Shown here: in pieces, positions 9,299 to 18,389 of the stretch | Layout of the letters: each line of letters begins with the position of its first letter | How positions within the stretch are numbered: the first letter of the stretch is position 1 | DNA from: Paraburkholderia elongata | Lineage (GTDB): Bacteria; Pseudomonadota; Gammaproteobacteria; Burkholderiales; Burkholderiaceae | Length of the DNA stretch: 64,000 nt | Assembly: GCF_013177735.1 (NCBI RefSeq) | Contig: NZ_WOEZ01000260.1 | Span: forward strand, 1 to 64,000 | Direction: 5' to 3' | Position numbers and translations under genes: made by a program | Notes under the pieces: model-generated | Seen by the model: the letters and a program-made list of their open reading frames with translations, nothing else | Database searches by the model: none | Told to the model about the DNA's origin: nothing

Positions 9299-9789
9299 AA
9301 TAGACCCGCCGCCGTTCGAAGTTCCACCAACTCAAACAGCACATCACGTCGGTGAGCGTAAGTACATGAATGCCGGATGGCAGACGCACGCTGTACCGCC
9401 GACATTACCCTTACTCCTCGTGCCCTCTAATATCTGCGCGTCTTATGTTGTGACGTTCAATTTGTCCCACCACGCAGCCAAAGGGGGGCGGACCCCAACA
9501 AGGCGGCCAGTTCAAGGTGCGTGTCGCAAGGGCCGCTGACGGAGGCGTGCTCCAGCATTTACATTCGCAGTCCGTATCAAATTGATTCACATCTCGTTAC
9601 AAGACTCTGTCTTGACCCTGCGATCCCGTTTCCTCTATGCTGCATTGCAAGCAATTGGCCAGCCCGGCTGTCGGCAGCGAAGGTTACCTGCGAGGTTAGC
9701 CGACTGATGACCGGGTGGCATGCTGCACACACCGTTGGTGCCGTGATTGCGGCGGTGCCTGTCTTCCCGAGAACGACCGAGGGCGTCAG
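9299..9789 (+). other. Intergenic stretch, no gene recognised
   Basis: About 490 bases between the eroded IS6 right end and the adenylating ligase gene. I see no credible reading frame with an RBS and no recognisable RNA. The promoter of the 9790-13593 cluster should lie in its right part. Confidence 0.5.
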
Positions 9790-11367
9790 ATGTTACACAC
9801 CTTCTTCTTCGATTCTGCGGCGAGCCAGCCGCATGGCCCGACGTTATGGGTCAATGAGCGTCTTTACAGCTATGGTGAAATTGAGGCCTGGGCACGTCGC
9901 GTGTCTGCGGGTCTGGCAGCAGTTGCACGGACCAGCGACGTAAGCCGATGTTTGCTGTTTGGGCATCGCAGCGTGGCCGCCTACGTTGGCGTGCTGGGAA
10001 TTCTCGACGCCGGGATGGCCTATGTGCCGCTCAGCCCGAAGATGCCGGCGATGCGGATCGCGGCCATCATCGAGCAGTCCGGCGCGCCGTTGATGCTGGT
10101 CGATCGTCGTTGCGCCGGGATGCTCGATGAAGTGCTGTCCCTGCTTGACGAACGCCCACGGATCTTCCTGCTCGACGAAGATGTGGGTGATCCCCATCTG
10201 CCCTCCGTTGCCACCCATCTGCCGCCGCTGCCCGCTGCGCCGTATGTGCAACGCCAGGGCTCCACGCACGACGTCGCTTACATACTGTTTACCTCCGGCT
10301 CGACGGGGGTGCCGAAGGGCGTGCCGATCACGCATGCGAACGCCGATGCTTATGTGAAAGTCCAGTTGCAACTGGACGACAACGCGCGCGATGCACGCTA
10401 TATCCAGTTCTGCGAACTAGGCTTTGATCCGTCTGTGCACGACATGTTCGTCTGCTGGGCGAACGGCGGCTGCCTGTACGTGCCTGACACCGTCGATCCT
10501 GTCTATAACGCGGACTTCATCAAGCGTCACGAGATTACACACTGGAATAGCGTGCCTTCCGTGGCCGGCTTCATGCAGCAGATGCGCAAGCTGACGCCGG
10601 GTGCATTCCCGAGTCTTCGAGTCTCGATGTTCGGCGGCGAGCCACTATCTCGCTCGCTGGCGCTGGCGTGGGCGCGCGCCGCGCCGAACAGCCGGATCTT
10701 GCATATGTACGGGCCGACCGAAGCGACCATCGCCTGCACATGCTTCGAGGTCAGCGCCGAATTCCTCGAGGATTCGCAGCACACCGTCATGCCGCTCGGC
10801 TTGGCGCTCCCGAGCGTGGAACTGATGATTGTCGATGCCGAACTCGAACCTGTCGCCGCGGAGCAGACGGGCGAGTTGCTGATCGCGGGCCCGCAGCTCG
10901 CCGCCGGCTATCTGTCGCCTGACGAAGCCGGCAATAGCAGGTTCATCGCGAAGACCTATCCCGGTCGGCACGCGCGACGCTGGTATCGAACCCGCGACGC
11001 CGCGCGCGCAACCACGCAACACGGAATCGTGTTTCAGGGACGTCTCGATACGCAGGTCAAGATTCGCGGCAACCGGGTCGAGCTGGAAGAGGTCGAACAT
11101 ATCGTGCAAGCGTGCAGCCAAGCTGCGCTATGCGCGGTGATCCCATGGCCGCTCGATGAAGCCGGGAGAGCCATCGGCCTCGTCGCCTTCGTGACGAACG
11201 CCCGGGTCGAGATCGCGCTGGTTCTGCGGGCGTGCCGGCAGCGCTTGCCGGTCCATGCGGTGCCGCAACGGATCGTTGTCATCGACGCGTTTCCGCTTAA
11301 CGTGAACGGCAAAATCGACAGAATGGCTCTCGCAGGACAGTGCGCACACGGCATGGTTGCCGCCTGA
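9790..11367 (+). CDS. AMP-forming acyl/amino-acid adenylating ligase (NRPS A-domain-like)
   Basis: About 525 residues, a stand-alone adenylation enzyme that would activate a carboxylic acid as acyl-AMP and load it onto the ACP encoded next door. Core motifs: A3 FTSGSTGVPKG (about residue 167), A5 YGPTEA (307), A7 YRTRD, A8 GRLDTQVKIRGNRVE (417), A10 NVNGKIDR with Lys508. These look more like NRPS A-domains than acyl-CoA synthetases. ATG 9790 has GAGGG six bases upstream; a more upstream in-frame start at 9715 is less likely. It resembles the exosortase A-associated AMP ligase, but no exosortase is nearby. The substrate is unknown. Confidence 0.85.
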   Translation: MLHTFFFDSAASQPHGPTLWVNERLYSYGEIEAWARRVSAGLAAVARTSDVSRCLLFGHRSVAAYVGVLGILDAGMAYVPLSPKMPAMRIAAIIEQSGAPLMLVDRRCAGMLDEVLSLLDERPRIFLLDEDVGDPHLPSVATHLPPLPAAPYVQRQGSTHDVAYILFTSGSTGVPKGVPITHANADAYVKVQLQLDDNARDARYIQFCELGFDPSVHDMFVCWANGGCLYVPDTVDPVYNADFIKRHEITHWNSVPSVAGFMQQMRKLTPGAFPSLRVSMFGGEPLSRSLALAWARAAPNSRILHMYGPTEATIACTCFEVSAEFLEDSQHTVMPLGLALPSVELMIVDAELEPVAAEQTGELLIAGPQLAAGYLSPDEAGNSRFIAKTYPGRHARRWYRTRDAARATTQHGIVFQGRLDTQVKIRGNRVELEEVEHIVQACSQAALCAVIPWPLDEAGRAIGLVAFVTNARVEIALVLRACRQRLPVHAVPQRIVVIDAFPLNVNGKIDRMALAGQCAHGMVAA

Positions 11368-11461
11368 GGTTTGTGCCAGATCCAAGCAACGAATAGCCAG
11401 CCATCGCCGCGCATGAGTGCGTTGATGACATGCCTGAAAAGCAGGCGTTATAGGGGAGCAA

Positions 11462-11746
11462 ATGAAAGTCGCTTTGCGCCGCATTCTTGCGGAAACCGCA
11501 TGCCTCGAGGTGCCGGTCGAAACCTTGAGCGATACCGACAACCTTTACGCCGCTGGTCTGTCCTCGCTCGGCACGTTTCGTGTGATGCTGGCCGTTGAAG
11601 ACGCGTTGGGCATCGAGATACCGGGAGAGTTGATTACGTTTGACCTGTTCCGAAGTATCGATTCGCTCGCGAGCGCGCTCGCACCGCTCGTAAGGGACGA
11701 CTGGGCGGCGCACCGGCCGTGTGCGACTGCGCGGCGACAGCCATGA
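11462..11746 (+). CDS. Acyl/peptidyl carrier protein
   Basis: A 94-residue carrier protein. The motif NLYAAGLSSLGTFRVMLAVED contains the phosphopantetheine attachment serine (Ser35, in the place of the usual D-S-L), followed by helix 2-3 sequence LGIEIPGELITFDLF. Residues 80-94 are an extra, probably unstructured, Arg-rich tail. GGGG precedes the ATG (ggggagcaaatg). It lies 94 bases after the ligase, its likely loading partner, and overlaps the hydrolase start by ATGA at 11743. Confidence 0.88.
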   Translation: MKVALRRILAETACLEVPVETLSDTDNLYAAGLSSLGTFRVMLAVEDALGIEIPGELITFDLFRSIDSLASALAPLVRDDWAAHRPCATARRQP

Positions 11747-13593
11747 CAGCGAAGGCTGCAATGAAGCCAGTCACCTTTGGTGGCTGTTACGGGTCACTGC
11801 ACCTGCCGGCGGACGACGGGGCCACGACGGGCATGGTGCTGTGCAGCCCGTTCGGCTACGACGCGCTATGCGTGCACCGCGGCTGGCGCGACTTTGCAGA
11901 AGGGTCGACGGTGGCCGGCGGTATCCCCGTTCTGCGCTTCGACTATCCGGGAGCGGGCGATTCGGAGGGCAACGAGGAAGATCCGCAGCGCTTTCGCGCA
12001 TGGATCGACAGCATCAAGGCTGCGACACAGTATCTGCGGACGGCTACCGGTGTGACGCGCGTGATCCTGTGCGGCCTACGTCTGGGAGCGACGTTGGCAG
12101 TCGTGGCGGCCGAAGAACTGGGCGACGTCGATAGCCTGATTTTGATGGCGCCCGTCATAGCTGGCAAGCGTTATATCCGGGAGCTGAACATGCAGCATCA
12201 GAGCTGGCTCAAGACCCCAAGCGGCCGCGCAGCGGTGCAAGCGGATGACGACGGGCGAGCCGTGGGCGCATTCGGATTCCAGCTGTATGCCGACACGCTC
12301 GAGCAACTCGCTGCCGTCGACCTCGTACAGCGCGAGCGGCCCCCCGCGCGCCGTGTGCTGCTGCATGATGCCTGCGACAGCGCTCCCATGCGCCAGTTGA
12401 TAGAGCGTTATCGTGGTCATGGTGCGAGCGCAGACGTGCAGATCTTTCCCGAGTACGACAAGTTCCTGGTCGACCCACGGTTTAGCGTGCCGCCGCGACG
12501 GGCCTTCGACAGTGTGCTCGAGTGGCTCGGCTTTCAGTCCGGCACGCCGGCGACGCCTGCGGTGGAGATACTTCCACCGGCCGCCGATGCCCGGATCGAT
12601 TTTGCGGCAGGTCATGAGACGCCTGTCGTGTTCGGAGGCGGGCGCTATGTCGGCGTGTTCTGCCAGCCGCGCTGCACGCAAGAGCGGGCCCCCGCTGTGC
12701 TGCTCGTCAACACGGCCGGCGCTCATCGCGTCGGCGACGGACGGCTTGCCGTACTGATGGCGCGACGGCTTGCGGGGCAAGGCATCGCCTCGTTACGCAT
12801 GGACCTGGGCGGCCTTGGCGATAGTCTGCATCACGAAGATTCGCCGACGCTCGAAGCCATGTACGCCCGTCATTCGGTCACCGACGCGACGGCGGGAGTG
12901 GATTGGCTGATGGCGGCCGGGCACCCGGGGGTTGTCACGTTCGGCGTCTGCACGGGCGCATACGTCAGCATTCATACGGCGTTAGCGCATCCTCGCGTGG
13001 TGGGCTGCATGTCGGTCAACTTGCCGTTTTTCTTTTGGGGCGGCCCGCAAACGAAGCCAGGCGCTCACCATATCGAATCCAGTCAGGTGTACTGGCGTTC
13101 GATCCGCACCCCCCATAAGTGGCTCCGGCTGCTGACCGGCCGGGCGAATGGGCGAGCGATCGCCGTGGAGTTGGGACGCCGCTGGTACGTGCGCTTGACT
13201 TCGCTCGCCAGCAGTCCGTTCGAAGGCAGGTTGGGCGTCAACACGTCGACGGGTGCTATCCGCCAACTCTTGATGGACCTCGAGCGCAAGGGCGTGCGAA
13301 CGTCGCTGGTGTACGGCTCGCTCGATGCGGGACTCGATGAACTGGCGATCCGTTTTGGACCGAACGGTAGCGAACTTGGAAAGCTGACGAACGTAACGGC
13401 AAAGATACTGGAGAAAGTCGATCACTCGTTGTTCTCGCGCACCGCGCGTGAAATTGTGATGGCGCATTTCGAGGAATTTTTGCAAGAGCGGACTCTCCAT
13501 GCCGGGCGCGCTGTCCTGGACGCTACAGATTTACACATGAGTTCGTTGCGGCGGATGTCGATCCAGACCGGCCCGCGCAAAGCTGTCCGATGA
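11743..13593 (+). CDS. Tandem alpha/beta-hydrolase fusion, exosortase A hydrolase-like, no nucleophile serines
   Basis: 616 residues made of two alpha/beta-hydrolase domains. Domain 1 (about 5-265) has CSPFGYDAL and the nucleophile elbow G-L-R-L-G at 111-115, with Arg113 where serine is expected. Domain 2 (about 285-600) has GVCTG at 401-405, with Cys403 in that place. GLRLGA recalls the type 2, and the cysteine elbow the type 1, hydrolases of exosortase A systems; here both are fused. The ATG at 11743 overlaps the ACP stop (ATGA), so translation is coupled. It may be a thioesterase/acyltransferase using Cys403, or a non-catalytic scaffold. Confidence 0.8.
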   Translation: MTAKAAMKPVTFGGCYGSLHLPADDGATTGMVLCSPFGYDALCVHRGWRDFAEGSTVAGGIPVLRFDYPGAGDSEGNEEDPQRFRAWIDSIKAATQYLRTATGVTRVILCGLRLGATLAVVAAEELGDVDSLILMAPVIAGKRYIRELNMQHQSWLKTPSGRAAVQADDDGRAVGAFGFQLYADTLEQLAAVDLVQRERPPARRVLLHDACDSAPMRQLIERYRGHGASADVQIFPEYDKFLVDPRFSVPPRRAFDSVLEWLGFQSGTPATPAVEILPPAADARIDFAAGHETPVVFGGGRYVGVFCQPRCTQERAPAVLLVNTAGAHRVGDGRLAVLMARRLAGQGIASLRMDLGGLGDSLHHEDSPTLEAMYARHSVTDATAGVDWLMAAGHPGVVTFGVCTGAYVSIHTALAHPRVVGCMSVNLPFFFWGGPQTKPGAHHIESSQVYWRSIRTPHKWLRLLTGRANGRAIAVELGRRWYVRLTSLASSPFEGRLGVNTSTGAIRQLLMDLERKGVRTSLVYGSLDAGLDELAIRFGPNGSELGKLTNVTAKILEKVDHSLFSRTAREIVMAHFEEFLQERTLHAGRAVLDATDLHMSSLRRMSIQTGPRKAVR

Positions 13594-13834
13594 CGGCGCA
13601 GTTCCGCCCCTGCATCGAAGACGCGCAGCAATAAGTGACACGCGCCGGGCGACACGCAAGACTGGACGCCCATTGCCGTCGTCACCCTCAATCCGGAGCG
13701 CGATTCCGTCGTCAGCGGCGTCGCAAAATGCAAACAAACAGCCCTTGGCTGCGTGACTGAGGCGACAAGTGTCTTAACACGCGCCGCGTGCACATCGTGC
13801 ATTGCTTCTTTTCAACGAATCGACGGCTTAGATC

Positions 13835-14572
13835 ATGGCGACTGATATTGAAGAATGCGGACCTCTCCTTTCGATGTTCGATTTGGAAATCAAGAAAATA
13901 GAGCGGTCGGCATGCTTGTCGACAGACATCGAATCTGTGCCAGACGAATTCACCAGGAGGGTATTTGAATCGGGCCTCGACTGGCTTGCGGGCTTTATCA
14001 TGAGGCCTCATGCTGAACTGGGCCGTCGTGGCGCGGTTTGCCCTTTTGCCAAGCCAGTTCATGACGAAGGATCATTGGTTTTTTGCGCCTGGGATGTAAA
14101 TGAACTACCGTTCGAGATTTTCCTCTCGGTATTGAACAGGCTGCCTGCGCTTTATCATCGGCTGTCTTCCGGCACGCCCGGAAAATCGCGGCTCTTTTCG
14201 ATATGCATATTCTTGAATGGCCTGAAAGAAGAGCAATATTCGAAATATATAGACAAGGCGCATTCGATGTCGAAGCCCGTTTTTATGGAGGCAGGATTGA
14301 TGATCGGTGAATTTCACCCTTTAAGCATGACGAAAGGGGTTCATTCAAAAACATTCCAGCCGATGCGTAGTAGCCGGCCAGCTTTTGTTGTGCGAGCTAT
14401 AACGCCTCATGATGCGATGTTTATTGATCGAGAGGATAGCCCATCCGAAGTACGTCTTCGCGAACTATTGGACTATAAGTTATGGGTTGGAGAAGCTCTG
14501 CCCAAAGACGACATCCTGAGAATTGAGAAACGGATCGCGGAACTGAGATTAGCGATAGCAAGGCGAAGTTGA
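13835..14572 (+). CDS. DUF6875-like protein
   Basis: 245 residues, soluble, no signal peptide. The pattern PHAELGRRGAVCPF (about 58-71), then AGLMIGEFHP (153-162) and a late AFVVRAITPHDAMFI resembles the DUF6875 family, seen in natural-product gene clusters; its biochemical role is unknown to me. The gene is visibly richer in A+T than the preceding three, suggesting a separate origin. It follows the hydrolase by 241 bases on the same strand and probably belongs to the same cluster. The ATG at 13835 lacks a strong RBS. Confidence 0.6.
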   Translation: MATDIEECGPLLSMFDLEIKKIERSACLSTDIESVPDEFTRRVFESGLDWLAGFIMRPHAELGRRGAVCPFAKPVHDEGSLVFCAWDVNELPFEIFLSVLNRLPALYHRLSSGTPGKSRLFSICIFLNGLKEEQYSKYIDKAHSMSKPVFMEAGLMIGEFHPLSMTKGVHSKTFQPMRSSRPAFVVRAITPHDAMFIDREDSPSEVRLRELLDYKLWVGEALPKDDILRIEKRIAELRLAIARRS

Positions 14573-15480
14573 TCACGGTAGCTGGATGCGCCGCTAGCAG
14601 CCCAAATGCGTTCCCGAAGCCGGCGTCGCCCGCAAGAATTAAAGCAGATGAACCGCTTATCTGCTTTGCTCGCGCAATGGCATGACCCTTGCCTCCATCG
14701 ACTTCAGTCGAAGGCCTCGCTCGAAGCAGTCATTCGCACAACGCGTGGCGCGAAAGGTTGCGGATGACCGCAAAGGCGGTGAAGCGGTCGTTACGGTCTC
14801 ATTTCGCTGGCGTACAACGGGGGCGGTAGCGCAGCAAGTAAGCCAGCCGGAGCAAATGAACACAACGCAGCAAGAGGAAATTCTTTTGCATAGACCATCG
14901 GTCGGTTCCATCGATTCATCTCGGCAAGCACCAAATGGCACGCCGGAACACCGCCAATCGGCCGTGGCAAGGGGCCACTCACGCGTGCGCCGACGTCGTC
15001 TCGACTGCACTGACGCCCACGAGCTGCACGTTGGACCATATCCAGGCTGACGTCGCGAGGTCTTCCAATAGCCGGCCTTTCAACTGGTCGCGCCAGCATG
15101 ATGCGGTATATCGGCGGCCCGGTGAGGCATGTGGGCAAGCCATCCGGCGAGGCCGAGGATCGGCATCCTTCGACTGAAAAATCAGCTTAAAAAGTATGAA
15201 GGATTGACTAGTATGTATGAAGATACCCGGCTCCCATGCACGCTGTGCCTTGCGCCTCCTGACAGCCCCGTCCCGATCGACGCATGCCCGCGTCGACGGC
15301 AACGCGGCGGCCGTGCGAGGACGGGTGACACTGATGCGGACTCGAGGCGTTCCGGCATTCAGGCGGAACAGGCACCGAGTTGCGCGAAAGGCGGGCGCGG
15401 CGACCGCCTGCGAATCAGACTCCGGTGTGCTGCGGGTTCCCGGGCGCCCGCTGAACATTGCCCGGGGGTGGGAGTGATGC
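14573..15480 (+). other. Intergenic stretch of about 0.9 kb, mostly featureless
   Basis: No reading frame with convincing codon use or RBS on either strand. The only structure I see is the hairpin at 14641-14667. It could hold promoters for the receiver-domain gene at 15481 or decayed DNA. Confidence 0.45.
14641..14667 (+). terminator. Perfect 9-bp hairpin after the DUF6875-like gene
   Basis: AAAGCAGAT at 14641-14649 pairs perfectly with ATCTGCTTT at 14659-14667 around a 9-base loop, 69 bases past the stop at 14572. There is no proper U tract on the plus strand, so it is a possible rather than typical intrinsic terminator. Confidence 0.4.
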
Positions 15481-15879
15481 ATGACGACAGTGCTGCTGGT
15501 GGACGATGAGCCGGAGACGTTGGCTGCCTGGGAAATGTGCTGCGAGCACGACGGATACGAAGTGAAAGCCGCACTCGATGGCCAGGCGGCGCTGGCCGTC
15601 CTGACGACGAGCCCGGTTGACGTGGTAGTGGCCGATTGGCGGATGCCGAAAATGTCTGGCAGCACGCTCTGCCATCACATCCGGAACGCACCAGGTCTGG
15701 CGGGGACGGTTTTTATCCTGGTGTCGGCCGAGTCAAGTCCGCCCGCCTTTGTGCAGTACGACGGTTTTCTGCGCAAGCCCGTCGATGTGCCGGTGCTGCT
15801 GGCGACAATGCGACGCCTGCTCGCGGAGCACGCGGCCGACTCTGCCGCCGCGCAGGGGCACACTGCGCCGCGTCATTGA
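15481..15879 (+). CDS. Stand-alone response-regulator receiver protein
   Basis: 132 residues, a single CheY-like receiver domain with no output domain. Acidic pocket Asp8-Asp9, phospho-acceptor Asp52 in VVADWRMP, conserved Ser82 region and Lys99 in FLRKPVD are all present, so it should be phosphorylated. The last 20 residues are an Ala-rich tail. GGGAG lies upstream of the ATG. No histidine kinase is encoded nearby, so its partner is elsewhere. Downstream is the convergent membrane protein gene. Confidence 0.85.
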   Translation: MTTVLLVDDEPETLAAWEMCCEHDGYEVKAALDGQAALAVLTTSPVDVVVADWRMPKMSGSTLCHHIRNAPGLAGTVFILVSAESSPPAFVQYDGFLRKPVDVPVLLATMRRLLAEHAADSAAAQGHTAPRH

Positions 15880-15989
15880 TGCCGGGGCGCGCGATACCTC
15901 TAAATGAAAAGTGTTTGCGCCAAGCACTGCAGCGCAGTGCTCAGTGCCGGGAGCGTTCGCGCAGCCGCACGTGCTGCCGGAGAAGCCGG

Positions 15990-16706
15990 TTACTTGGGCG
16001 GCGGCAGCGAAGGATCGAGCTTGGCCGAATCCCTGACGAGCTGCTCCGTCATCGCGGCCGCGACCGGGTTCGAGCCCGTGCTTGGCTTCGAGCTACGTTG
16101 GTCCATGGCGGCGCGAGCGGCGGACATATCCGGCGGCGGCAACGATGGATCAAGCTTCGCCGATTCCCTGACCAGTTCGTCCGTTTCCGGTGTCGCGCCT
16201 TGAGTCGTTATCGCGCGACGGTCCAGACCGTCTCGTCCATGCTGGGCGCGCTGCGCCGGAACCACCTTCGGCGCACCCGAGTCCTGCACGTTCACCGACG
16301 CGACTGCAATCGATGGCGCCTGCTTCGGTTGTGCCTCCGGTTTCGGTTGCCCGGTGACTTGTGCGGCGGCCGGACTGGATGCGGGCGCGGCCGTCATGGG
16401 CGCAGGTGCTACGGCCAGAGCGGGAGCTGGAGCGGGAACCGAAGCCGGAGCGGGAACCACCGGCTGCTGCGCGTTGGCAGTGCTTTTCGTGATTGCGCCG
16501 GATGGCTTCGACTCGCCGATGCTGCCTTCCGTCACGTGATCGCTGACGCGCGAATCGACGACGGGCGGGCGTGCGGATTCATCCATGGCGGCCGTGACTT
16601 CTGCCATTGCGCGGCGGTCCGCCTGAAGGAGCATCAGGTACGTGGTCCCTGCTGCAACGAGCAGGAGCCCTCCAATAATCATCAAAATCTTTCGGGTATT
16701 CATCAT
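15990..16706 (-). CDS. Membrane-anchored Pro/Ala-rich protein with duplicated C-terminal motif
   Basis: About 238 residues. One N-terminal transmembrane segment (KILMIIGGLLLVAAGTTYLML), then a long Pro-Ala-rich linker that must sit in the periplasm. The C terminus carries two copies of a unit, ELVRESAKLDPSLPPPD and QLVRDSAKLDPSLPPPK, about 40 residues apart. The ATG at 16706 was chosen for GAAGGA upstream; an earlier ATG at 16745 has no RBS. I do not recognise the family. The layout suggests a spacer holding a short binding motif away from the inner membrane. Confidence 0.65.
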   Translation of the reverse strand: MMNTRKILMIIGGLLLVAAGTTYLMLLQADRRAMAEVTAAMDESARPPVVDSRVSDHVTEGSIGESKPSGAITKSTANAQQPVVPAPASVPAPAPALAVAPAPMTAAPASSPAAAQVTGQPKPEAQPKQAPSIAVASVNVQDSGAPKVVPAQRAQHGRDGLDRRAITTQGATPETDELVRESAKLDPSLPPPDMSAARAAMDQRSSKPSTGSNPVAAAMTEQLVRDSAKLDPSLPPPK

Positions 16707-17132
16707 ACTTACTGACGGATCCTTCAAACGACGTGAGCCAGCCATGATAAACGACTGATCACGGCTTTAATCAGACAAATGCCAGCAATGGCAGACCTCA
16801 TGAGCGGGAATGGGCGAGCGATATCCAGAGAATTGCCGGGTCGTCCGTCCCTCCTGTAGAAGCACGCATTCGCGCAGGCCGGCTGTTCTGATTGGTCTAA
16901 CGACTGCGAAGGCACCATCCGACGCAGAAGAGCCAAGCGAGCGACCGGTGCTCGATCAGAGCGTCCATATGGAAAAGGCCTCGCGCAACGCACGAGCATA
17001 GGTGATGGTCGACAAATTAGTTCGATGCCCGGCATCAAATTCGGAGAACGTCCACTTGGCCATACGCGGTCGTCAATGCGAACGTGGGGTATCCTGATTC
17101 CTGCTGCGAGTGACCACAACAAAGAGGCGACA
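16707..17132. other. Divergent intergenic region upstream of aconitase X
   Basis: 426 bases between the minus-strand membrane protein and the plus-strand aconitase X gene. No convincing gene or RNA. It should hold both promoters; no operator could be recognised. Confidence 0.4.
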
Positions 17133-18389
17133 GTGCTTGAGCTATCGGTTCGTGACAAAGCGATGCTGAGTGGTGAATTTGGTGATGGTGCAGCGCTTGC
17201 GATGCGTATAGTCGTCGCCACGGCGCATGTGATGAACGCTCAAAGACTTGTCGACATTTCCTCCGCTCATATCGACGGGTGTCTGTACCACGGATCCGTG
17301 AGTCTCGATTTTGTCGAGCGCTTTGTCGCGTCCGGAACGCAGGTCGCCGTTCCGACCACACTCAATGTCGGATCGCTCGACCTCATACACCCGGAGTTGT
17401 ATCGCGGCAAACCGGAAACTGCGAACGCAGCAAAGCGCCTTATGGAGGCACATCTGGAACTCGGATGCGAAGCTACCTTCACGTGCGCACCGTACCAGCT
17501 AAAGCACCGCCCACGCCTAGGCGATCAGATCGCGTGGGCTGAATCGAATGCGATCGTTTTCGCCAACTCAGTTTTGGGCGCCCGGACGAGTCGCTACGGC
17601 GATTTTCTTGATCTCGCGGCGGCAATTACTGGCCGCGTCCCGTATGCCGGATTGCATGTCACCGAAAACCGGGCCGCCCATCTTGTGCTCGCAGCGCCCA
17701 ACCTCAGTGATTCATCACGGCGCGACGCCTGTTTCGCCGCTCTCGGCTTTTTTCTCGGCCTTAAAGCTGGAGCAACGGTAGCCGCGATCACTGGATTACC
17801 TGCGGACACGACAGAAGACGAATTGAAATCTCTTGGCGCTGCGGCCGCATCCAGCGGCTCAGTGGCGCTCTTCCACGCGGTAGGAATTACTCCAGAAGCT
17901 TCGACGCTTGACGCCGCGCTACAGGGTGGCGAGCCGGAACAGACCATTGTTGTCAGCGAGGCGGACCTTGTTGCGATCCATCATAAGTGGAACGATGCTC
18001 GCTCCAGCGGGCCGCTCGCCGCGATCAGTCTGGGAACACCGCATTTTTCGGTCAACGAGTTCCGACGGCTCGCCAAACTGTTCGAATCACACAAAGGGCC
18101 GCTCCGATGCGACTTCTATGTAAATACGAACCGTTATGTTCTTTGGCAGATCGAAGAGGAAGGACTCGCCCAGCAACTGGCCTCGCGCGGCGTTCAGATT
18201 GTGGTGGACACATGTACTTACATCACCCCCGTGATGAAACAGATCAAGGGACTGGTGATGACTAACTCAGGGAAGTGGGCTCACTATGCCCCTGCGAACA
18301 TCGGCGTCACAGTCGCGTTTGGGAGCATGACTGAATGTGTTCGCTCCGCCTTCGAAGGGAGAGTTTGCACTGATGAACTGGCCGGCTAG
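17133..18389 (+). CDS. Aconitase X, large (catalytic) subunit
   Basis: About 418 residues matching the aconitase X (formerly DUF521) large subunit, a cytoplasmic Fe-S or metal dehydratase. Bacterial two-subunit forms act as cis-3-hydroxy-L-proline dehydratases. Visible family stretches include VDISSAHIDGCLYHG, VPTTLNVGSLDL, ESNAIVFANSVLGARTSRYGD and VVDTCTYITP, with Cys residues likely to bind the cofactor. GTG 17133 was chosen because GAGG precedes it and family members start at this point. The gene overlaps the small-subunit gene by 17 bases. Confidence 0.87.
   Translation: MLELSVRDKAMLSGEFGDGAALAMRIVVATAHVMNAQRLVDISSAHIDGCLYHGSVSLDFVERFVASGTQVAVPTTLNVGSLDLIHPELYRGKPETANAAKRLMEAHLELGCEATFTCAPYQLKHRPRLGDQIAWAESNAIVFANSVLGARTSRYGDFLDLAAAITGRVPYAGLHVTENRAAHLVLAAPNLSDSSRRDACFAALGFFLGLKAGATVAAITGLPADTTEDELKSLGAAAASSGSVALFHAVGITPEASTLDAALQGGEPEQTIVVSEADLVAIHHKWNDARSSGPLAAISLGTPHFSVNEFRRLAKLFESHKGPLRCDFYVNTNRYVLWQIEEEGLAQQLASRGVQIVVDTCTYITPVMKQIKGLVMTNSGKWAHYAPANIGVTVAFGSMTECVRSAFEGRVCTDELAG

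Larger units (their letters stand above)
6705..9300 (-). mobile_element. IS6-family element, degenerate, interrupted by a group II intron
   Basis: The left end at 6705 begins GGCTCTGGTGCAAA, close to the IS6/IS26 terminal repeat (GGCTCTGTTGCAAA). Inside, on the minus strand, lies an IS6 DDE transposase in two parts (9298 to 9069, then 7217 to 6759) separated by the intron. No convincing matching terminal repeat was found near 9300, so the right boundary is uncertain and that end seems eroded. The element cut the catabolic operon to its left. Confidence 0.75.

Noticed and set aside
9299..9340. Right IS6 terminal repeat
   Set aside because: Only a weak resemblance (GGGTCTATTG) is seen, too short and imperfect to call.
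14979..15665. 228-codon minus-strand frame in the 14.6-15.5 kb gap
   Set aside because: It overlaps the receiver gene antisense, has no RBS and an Arg/Ser/Pro-rich composition.
15636..16715. 359-codon plus-strand frame across the receiver gene end and the repeat protein
   Set aside because: It is Arg-rich and antisense to the membrane-anchored repeat protein, typical of a GC-rich shadow frame.
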